Source of the DNA: Hathewaya proteolytica DSM 3090
GTDB taxonomy: Bacteria > Bacillota > Clostridia > Clostridiales > Clostridiaceae
NCBI RefSeq assembly: GCF_900142225.1
Contig: NZ_FRAD01000009.1
Span: forward strand, 62,001-126,000
Direction of reading: 5' to 3'
DNA: 64,000 bases
Of this stretch, positions 59,284 through 64,000 are shown in pieces. How positions within the stretch are numbered: the first letter of the stretch is position 1; each line of letters opens with the position of its first letter. Made by a program: the position numbers and the translations under genes. The notes below the pieces were generated by a model that searched no databases, was not told the DNA's origin, and saw nothing but the letters and a program-made list of their open reading frames with translations.

Positions 59284-60948
59284 ATGGGAGATATTAAAAT
59301 TACTTTAAAGGATGTAGGAAAAAATATTGTAGTAGATGATTCTATAAGCTTTTACGAAATTATGAGGAAGTATGAGATTGAAAAGGAAAATCCCATAATA
59401 CTATGCAAATACAATGAGGAATACTATGAGTTGAGCCAGTGTCCAGAATGTCATGGGGTTCTTGAATACATAACCAATAGTAATGATTTGGCGAGAAGAG
59501 CCTATGTTAGAACTTTGCAGTTTGTTTTGGTAAAGGCTGTGAAAAATTTATACAAAAGCAGTCAGCTTGATATAGAACATTCCCTAAGTAAGGGGCTTTA
59601 CTGTGAAATCCATGGCATTGAGGGAGAACTTAGCAAAGAAGACATTGAGCGTATAGAAAAACACATGGAATATATTATACAAAAAGATATTAAAATAGAA
59701 AAATTAAAGGTAACAAGGGAAGAAGCCATTGATATTTTTACAAAACAGAATATGATGGATAAAGTTATGCTATTAGAATCCATATCAAAAGAAATAGTTA
59801 CATTATATAAATTAGAGGGGCTCTATGACTATTTTTACGGCCATATGGCGTATTCTACAGGGGATGTTAGTTTATTTGAAATAAGAAAATATAGTCAAGG
59901 TTTTATTTTGAGATTCCCCACTGTGGATGAGCCTTATAAGGTACCAGAGTTTGTAGAGCATAGAAAATTGGCAAAAATATTTCGTGAAAGTGAGGCATGG
60001 GCTGACATACTTGGGATACCTCATGTAGGGGCTTTGAACAAAATAATTGATGACAATGAGATGAAAAGACTTATTCTTATAAGCGAGGCTTTCCACGAAA
60101 AAAAACTTGCACACATTGCAGATATGATTCACGAAAAGGATAGTGTAAAATTAGTTCTTATAGCTGGACCATCTTCTTCAGGGAAAACTACATTCACTAA
60201 AAGATTGGGAATACAGCTTCAAGTAAATGGATTAAAACCTGTACAAATCTCCATGGATGATTTCTTTGTGGACAGAGAATTTACTCCAAAAGATGATAAT
60301 GGTAATTATGATTTTGAATCCATTGATGCCTTAGATATTGATTTATTTAATAGGAGCATAAAATCAATCCTTGATGGAATAGAAACTGAAATACCTACCT
60401 TTAATTTTAAAACTGGAAAAAAAGAATGGCTTGGACATAAAATAAAACTTCCTAAGAATGGCATACTAATGATCGAAGGAATACATGGTTTAAATGAAAG
60501 GATGACATCTACTATTCCAAGGGATCAAAAATTTAAAATATACATTAGTTGTCTTACACATTTAAATATAGACAATCACAATAGAATACACACTACTGAT
60601 GTAAGAATGATGAGGAGAATGGTAAGAGACAGCTTATCTAGAGGGTATTCAGCAGAAGATACCATGGCAATGTGGCCGTCAGTAAGGCGTGGAGAGAAGA
60701 AAAATATTTATGTTTTTGAGGATGAGTCTGATGTTATGTTTAATTCAACTCTTGTATATGAACTTTGTGTTTTAAAAAAATATGCTTTAGAGGAGCTTAA
60801 AAAAGTAAATAAGGATTCTGAGTACTATAATGATGCCAAGAGGCTCATCAGCTTTTTAAATTTCTTTAGGGAAATAGATAGGGAGTTGGTCCCTGATAAT
60901 TCTATATTGAAAGAATTTATAGGTGGAAGTTGTTTTTATAATTATTAA
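59284..60948 (+). CDS. TGS/SAD-uridine kinase-like nucleoside kinase
   Basis: A 554-residue fusion protein. Residues 1-60 look like a TGS-type domain, 70-250 like the threonyl/alanyl-tRNA synthetase second additional domain, and 280-480 are a P-loop kinase of the uridine-kinase/PRK family with LIAGPSSSGKTTFTKRL, SMDDFFVDR, and EGIHGLNERM. The C-terminal helices follow. It probably phosphorylates a nucleoside, but the tRNA-synthetase-like half hints at an unusual substrate or RNA contact. This fusion is common in clostridia. ATGGAGGAG lies before the start. Transcribed alone, ahead of sdaAA. Confidence 0.88.
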   Translation: MGDIKITLKDVGKNIVVDDSISFYEIMRKYEIEKENPIILCKYNEEYYELSQCPECHGVLEYITNSNDLARRAYVRTLQFVLVKAVKNLYKSSQLDIEHSLSKGLYCEIHGIEGELSKEDIERIEKHMEYIIQKDIKIEKLKVTREEAIDIFTKQNMMDKVMLLESISKEIVTLYKLEGLYDYFYGHMAYSTGDVSLFEIRKYSQGFILRFPTVDEPYKVPEFVEHRKLAKIFRESEAWADILGIPHVGALNKIIDDNEMKRLILISEAFHEKKLAHIADMIHEKDSVKLVLIAGPSSSGKTTFTKRLGIQLQVNGLKPVQISMDDFFVDREFTPKDDNGNYDFESIDALDIDLFNRSIKSILDGIETEIPTFNFKTGKKEWLGHKIKLPKNGILMIEGIHGLNERMTSTIPRDQKFKIYISCLTHLNIDNHNRIHTTDVRMMRRMVRDSLSRGYSAEDTMAMWPSVRRGEKKNIYVFEDESDVMFNSTLVYELCVLKKYALEELKKVNKDSEYYNDAKRLISFLNFFREIDRELVPDNSILKEFIGGSCFYNY

Positions 60949-61030
60949 CATGGTTGTTTAAATTTCAAGCTACCATATGGTATACTTGTTTATGTAAAAT
61001 ATAATATTGCTTAATTTAAAGGAGAAAATC

Positions 61031-61906
61031 ATGTTTGTAAGTACTGGCAAAGATTTAATTGATGAATGTGAAAAGAAGAAGATTCCTATATGGCAGTATG
61101 CCATTGAGCAAGAAATGGAATATGAAGAGTGTGACCTAGATACTGTGTGGGATAAAATGAAAAAAAACCTAGAGGTTATGAAGGAGTCAGCTTCCTATGG
61201 ACTTACTAATGGGTTAAAATCAATCGGTGGACTTATTGGTGGCGACGCCCTAAAGCTTAATGAATACAATAAAAAGAAAATCAGCCTTACTGGGGATGTA
61301 ATTATAATGGCTATGGCTAGGGCTGTATCCTGTTCGGAAGTAAATGCTACTATGGGTAAAGTTGTGGCAGCTCCCACGGCTGGGTCTTGCGGCATACTTC
61401 CAGGTTCTATTATAACTGCAGCAGAAAAGCTTCAAAAGGGTGATGATGATATGATCAAGGCCCTATTTACAGCATCTGCTATTGGAAACATTATAGCTCA
61501 GAATGCTAGTCTTGCAGGGGCAGAAGCGGGATGTCAAGCAGAATGTGGCTCTGCAGCGGCAATGGCTTCTGGTGCCATTGTGGAAATGATGGGCGGAACT
61601 CCAAGAATGGCTTTAGATGCAGGTTCAATTGTAATAAAAAATATACTTGGCCTTGTGTGTGACCCTATAGCTGGTCTTGTGGAGGAACCATGCGCAAAGA
61701 GAAATATGGCTGGAGCTGTAAATGCCCTTACAACTGCGGATATGGTAATGAGCGGAATAAGAAGTATAATACCTTTTGATGAAGTGGTGAAATCCATGTA
61801 TAAAGTGGGAAAGGCACTACCATCAGAGTTTAGAGAAACAGCACTTGGTGGAATAGCTATTACAGAAACTGCCTTAAAGTTGCAAAAGGATATTTTAGGA
61901 AGATAA
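61031..61906 (+). CDS. sdaAA: L-serine dehydratase, iron-sulfur-dependent, alpha subunit
   Basis: The catalytic half of the Fe-S serine deaminase that makes pyruvate and ammonia. The 291-residue sequence shows SYGLTNGLKSIGGLIGGDA, APTAGSCGILPG, GAEAGCQAECGSAAAMASGAI, split after ECG, and LVCDPIAGLVEEPCAKRN. These hold the three cluster Cys residues. I use ATG 61031, seven bases after AAAGGAG. The beta subunit gene sdaAB, usually just upstream, is not there. A terminator follows. Confidence 0.94.
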   Translation: MFVSTGKDLIDECEKKKIPIWQYAIEQEMEYEECDLDTVWDKMKKNLEVMKESASYGLTNGLKSIGGLIGGDALKLNEYNKKKISLTGDVIIMAMARAVSCSEVNATMGKVVAAPTAGSCGILPGSIITAAEKLQKGDDDMIKALFTASAIGNIIAQNASLAGAEAGCQAECGSAAAMASGAIVEMMGGTPRMALDAGSIVIKNILGLVCDPIAGLVEEPCAKRNMAGAVNALTTADMVMSGIRSIIPFDEVVKSMYKVGKALPSEFRETALGGIAITETALKLQKDILGR

Positions 61907-61921
61907 CATAGTAATGATATT

Positions 61922-61963
61922 AAAACTGCCTTTGGAATGAATAGTTTCAAAGGCAGTTTTTTT
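61922..61963 (+). terminator. Terminator of sdaAA
   Basis: A perfect 13-bp stem AAAACTGCCTTTG (61922-61934 with 61948-61960), followed by three more T. Confidence 0.78.
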
Positions 61964-62043
61964 ATTTCAAATAACAAAGAAAATGGAACCTAAGCGGCTA
62001 GATAAGAATAACATATTATAAAATCAATATTTTAGGAGTAATT

Positions 62044-62586
62044 ATGGAGAATTTAAAGGGAACTGAGACAGAAAAAAATTTATATAGAACTTTTAGTGGA
62101 GAATCTAGAGCTAGGAATAAGTACACTTTTTACGCCGAAAAAGCAGAAAGGGAAGGAAATCATTGGATTGCTGAAGTTTTTAGGAGAACAGCAGATGATG
62201 AGAAGGCTCATGCAAGGCGTGTTTTTAACGATTTTTTGAAATTAAATACTGATTTAAAGTTGGACTTAATGGATGCTATTGGCGGCGAAGTGGATGAAGA
62301 CAATAACGTGTATAAGAAGTTTCAAGAGCAAGCTGAGCAAGAAGGGTTCTCATGCATTGCCAATTTTTTTCGTGAGCTTAGAGACATAGAAGAGTACCAC
62401 GCTAAGTGTTTCAAAAGTTTACTAGATAGGTTGGAGAAGGGTATGTATATAGATAGCCAAGTACAGAGATGGCAGTGTATCAACTGTGGATATATTCATG
62501 AGGGTATATCTGCACCTGAAAAGTGTCCTGCTTGTGGGTATCCACAGGGATATTATAAGATGATGAATTATAAGTGTGAAGAGTAG
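62044..62586 (+). CDS. rbr: Rubrerythrin
   Basis: A diiron peroxidase that removes hydrogen peroxide in anaerobes using NADH-derived electrons. The 180-residue protein has the four-helix ferritin-like domain with ESRARNKYTFYAEKAE, TADDEKAHARRVF and RDIEEYHAKCF carrying the Glu/His ligands. The C-terminal rubredoxin domain carries CINCGYIHEG and CPACGYPQGYY. Its spacing is usual for reverse-type clostridial Rbr or standard Rbr; here rubredoxin is C-terminal. Two tiny genes follow closely. Confidence 0.96.
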   Translation: MENLKGTETEKNLYRTFSGESRARNKYTFYAEKAEREGNHWIAEVFRRTADDEKAHARRVFNDFLKLNTDLKLDLMDAIGGEVDEDNNVYKKFQEQAEQEGFSCIANFFRELRDIEEYHAKCFKSLLDRLEKGMYIDSQVQRWQCINCGYIHEGISAPEKCPACGYPQGYYKMMNYKCEE

Positions 62587-62597
62587 GGGTGAGGGAA

Positions 62598-62798
62598 ATG
62601 GATATTATATATCCTGAAAGAATGCAACTTTTTATGCAAAGTGAAGATGGTGAAGAGGTAATTGGCTATGCTCAGAGATACATGGATGTGCAGGATGAAC
62701 AATATAGATGCTGTAATAATGTGGAAAGAGACTATATAGATTCATTACTTAAAAAGATAGATAATGATTATGTGGATATGGTTCTAAAAAAGCAGTAG
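62598..62798 (+). CDS. Small acidic protein (66 residues)
   Basis: A short acidic protein of unknown family (IIYPERMQLFMQSEDGEEVI split after FMQ; DEQYRCCNNVERDYIDSLLKK split at NVER). It starts 11 bases after the rubrerythrin stop at an ATG behind GAGGG, so it is probably co-expressed. It contains one Cys-Cys pair. No catalytic motif. I prefer this ATG to the GTG 62589. Confidence 0.62.
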   Translation: MDIIYPERMQLFMQSEDGEEVIGYAQRYMDVQDEQYRCCNNVERDYIDSLLKKIDNDYVDMVLKKQ

Positions 62799-62823
62799 AT
62801 TAATTGGAAAAAGGAGTATTTTA

Positions 62824-63147
62824 ATGACATATAGGAGAGTCATCGAAAATTACTACTCAGATGTAAATAATCTGTTGGATGCCCTGGGTAAGTTGACATT
62901 AAATTATAGAACTCTCATTGGAGGGGCAGATGAGTTGTCCAAAAGTGTTATAGCATCAAAAAGCGACGTAAAAAAAGCTCTTGATAGGGCTGATAATATA
63001 GGAGATATAATAGATATTGTTATAGACGATTTGGATAAATATATGGCATATTATTTAAAGTATTGCAAATCAAAAATGGAAGTTATAAAGAACTACAATA
63101 GAGAAGATTATATTGTTCGCGAAATAGATGAAGAGCTGAAAATATAA
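62824..63147 (+). CDS. Small helical protein of unknown function (107 residues)
   Basis: A mainly alpha-helical, charged protein (YRRVIENYYSDVNNLLDALGKL split after NNLL; ASKSDVKKALDRADNIGDI, a coiled-coil-like stretch; DDLDKYMAYYLKYCKSKMEV). It lies 25 bases after the small acidic gene behind AAAGGAG and before a terminator, so it is the third gene of the rubrerythrin unit. No family recognised. Confidence 0.62.
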   Translation: MTYRRVIENYYSDVNNLLDALGKLTLNYRTLIGGADELSKSVIASKSDVKKALDRADNIGDIIDIVIDDLDKYMAYYLKYCKSKMEVIKNYNREDYIVREIDEELKI

Positions 63148-63155
63148 AGTGAAAT

Positions 63156-63190
63156 AAGGGTTGTAATGCAAAAAATGCAATACAACCCTT
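63156..63190. terminator. Terminator between small gene and pssA
   Basis: A 15-bp stem with one mismatch AAGGGTTGTAATGCA (63156-63170 with 63176-63190). A T-run lies a few bases after it on the plus strand. The genes are convergent. Confidence 0.65.
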
Positions 63191-63195
63191 AAGTT

Positions 63196-63708
63196 TTATA
63201 TTTTTTTAAACTTGACTTTGCTTACCATTAAATATGCTAATAATAAAAATACTGTTATTGATATGCAGATGTGCAGTGGGGTGTTGTATGTTAGCAGGCA
63301 ATACAGTGCAAGAGCGGCTCCAGCTACTGTAATGGGAATACCTGTGTATACATTATCGAATGTTGAAATGTTGAACTTTGCAAGTCTATAAGCACCGCAT
63401 ATAGGGAATACTATTATAAGTGCATAACTTATAATTCCTAGATTCTCAAAATTATATATAAAGTACAACAATATGCTTGGGGCTACTCCAAAAGAAACAA
63501 GGTCAGCTAAGGAATCTAGTTCTTTTCCTATTTCACTGGAGGCATCGAAAAAACGTGCAATTTTACCGTCATATCTATCTATTAGGGCAGCGGACAAAAC
63601 GGCTATGGAACTTATAAAATAATTTTCTTTAATTGTCATCAATATAGAGATTATTCCCAGGGTGAGATTGCTAAAAGTAAGCGCATTTGGTATAAAGCTT
63701 TTTGACAT
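63196..63708 (-). CDS. pssA: CDP-diacylglycerol-serine O-phosphatidyltransferase
   Basis: A 170-residue membrane enzyme making phosphatidylserine. The CDP-alcohol phosphotransferase motif is complete: D-x2-D-G-x2-A-R-x-n-G-x3-D-x3-D (DRYDGKIARFFD... GKELDSLADLVSFG). About five hydrophobic helices follow. The short length and opening PNALTFSNLTLGIISI fit PssA rather than PgsA. No psd gene is in the window. A divergent lipid-kinase-like gene begins about 260 bases upstream, so both may belong to phospholipid metabolism. Confidence 0.88.
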   Translation of the reverse strand: MSKSFIPNALTFSNLTLGIISILMTIKENYFISSIAVLSAALIDRYDGKIARFFDASSEIGKELDSLADLVSFGVAPSILLYFIYNFENLGIISYALIIVFPICGAYRLAKFNISTFDNVYTGIPITVAGAALALYCLLTYNTPLHICISITVFLLLAYLMVSKVKFKKI

Positions 63709-63970
63709 AGTATCACTCCTATAAAATATTTGTATTTAATTCATCAAGCTGTCACATAAGGATATTTTCTGTTCGTATTATATACAAATCCTATGAAATT
63801 AATTATAACAATTTAATTATAACATTTTTTTGTGAAAAGGTGAACGAATAAAAGGTAATTTATAAAATATATATTTGCAGATTAATGTGATATAATAATA
63901 TGAGATAAAATTGTGTTAAATTTGAATAATAAATAATAAATACAGAGAGATAAATATCAGGGGGTTACTT

Positions 63971-64000
63971 ATGAATAAGGTAAAACTTATATACAATCCA
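63971..64000 (+). CDS. Start of a probable diacylglycerol/lipid kinase (3' end outside window)
   Basis: Only ten codons are present (MNKVKLIYNP), after a GGGGG site. The YNP opening is typical of DgkB/YegS-type lipid kinases, whose N-terminus reads V-x-L-I-x-NP-x-SG. Ten residues are little evidence, so the name is tentative. Confidence 0.42.
   Translation, partial: MNKVKLIYNP

Noticed and set aside
60949..61030. Palindrome TACCATATGGTA after the uridine-kinase-like gene
   Set aside because: A short self-complementary stretch with no loop or T-tract. It could be a chance palindrome in AT-rich DNA.
1..64000. CRISPR array, insertion sequences, rRNA or tRNA genes
   Set aside because: No regularly spaced repeats, no transposase-like proteins and no tRNA cloverleaf or rRNA sequence were found while reading through the gaps.

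Overview
The window is AT-rich (roughly one third G+C by eye) and densely coded, with about 57 protein genes on both strands. It looks like an ordinary chromosomal stretch of a strictly anaerobic, low-G+C Firmicute, most likely Clostridium sensu lato. The support is an [FeFe]-hydrogenase, rubrerythrin, Fe-S serine and cysteine lyases, meso-diaminopimelate dehydrogenase, a leuS T-box, DUF421/DUF4363 and DUF5685/DnaJ pairs, AGGAGG-type ribosome binding sites, and GTG/TTG starts. The species cannot be fixed from the sequence. I see no insertion sequence, integrase, CRISPR array, rRNA or tRNA.

Layout, 1-12 kb: the 3' end of the [FeFe]-hydrogenase gene and a gap holding a possible decayed gene come first. 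A DUF6688-like membrane protein follows, then a short frameshifted reading frame and a hairpin-rich leader. The leader precedes two overlapping ABC-exporter half-transporter genes whose catalytic residues are asymmetric. A complete-looking folate operon (folC-folE-HD phosphohydrolase-folP-folBK) comes next, and a convergent NlpC/P60 wall hydrolase closes the region.

12-31 kb: cobalamin adenosyltransferase, uracil-DNA glycosylase, an MGDG-synthase-like glycosyltransferase, a zinc-ribbon membrane protein, a cysteine desulfidase-like enzyme next to DAP dehydrogenase, pyrE with a methyltransferase, an S66 peptidase, DegV, an endolysin-like amidase, a MATE pump, dxs with a UvrA-like ATPase, a HAD phosphatase and transketolase.

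31-48 kb: a four-gene ABC-2 type export cluster (ATPase, two unlike permeases and a membrane-anchored extracytoplasmic protein of unknown function) and a TraX-like protein. A CofE-like ligase is divergent from a LysR regulator. Then come trpS, prfC, an AlbA_2/ATPase protein with tyrS, a FliK-like/FlhB-C pair, a metallophosphoesterase, a DUF2225 protein and a small alarmone synthetase.

48-64 kb: leuS under a T-box whose specifier reads CUU, gltS, and a four-gene minus-strand operon (CYTH, DUF5685, DnaJ-like, small membrane protein). After these lie a NdpA-like nucleoid protein, class II aldolase, DUF421/DUF4363, a TGS-uridine-kinase-like protein, serine dehydratase alpha, rubrerythrin with two tiny genes, phosphatidylserine synthase, and the first codons of a probable lipid kinase.

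Most genes are housekeeping. The least explained parts are the ABC-2 cluster at 31.3-35.4 kb, the CYTH/DUF5685/DnaJ operon at 53.2-55.8 kb, the HD protein inside the folate operon, the CofE-like protein in a probable F420-free organism, and the attenuator-like leader before the asymmetric ABC exporter. Many neighbouring genes are separated by strong hairpins, several able to act in both directions between convergent genes, so transcription units are fairly well delimited. Family assignments come from reading motifs and were not checked by database search.
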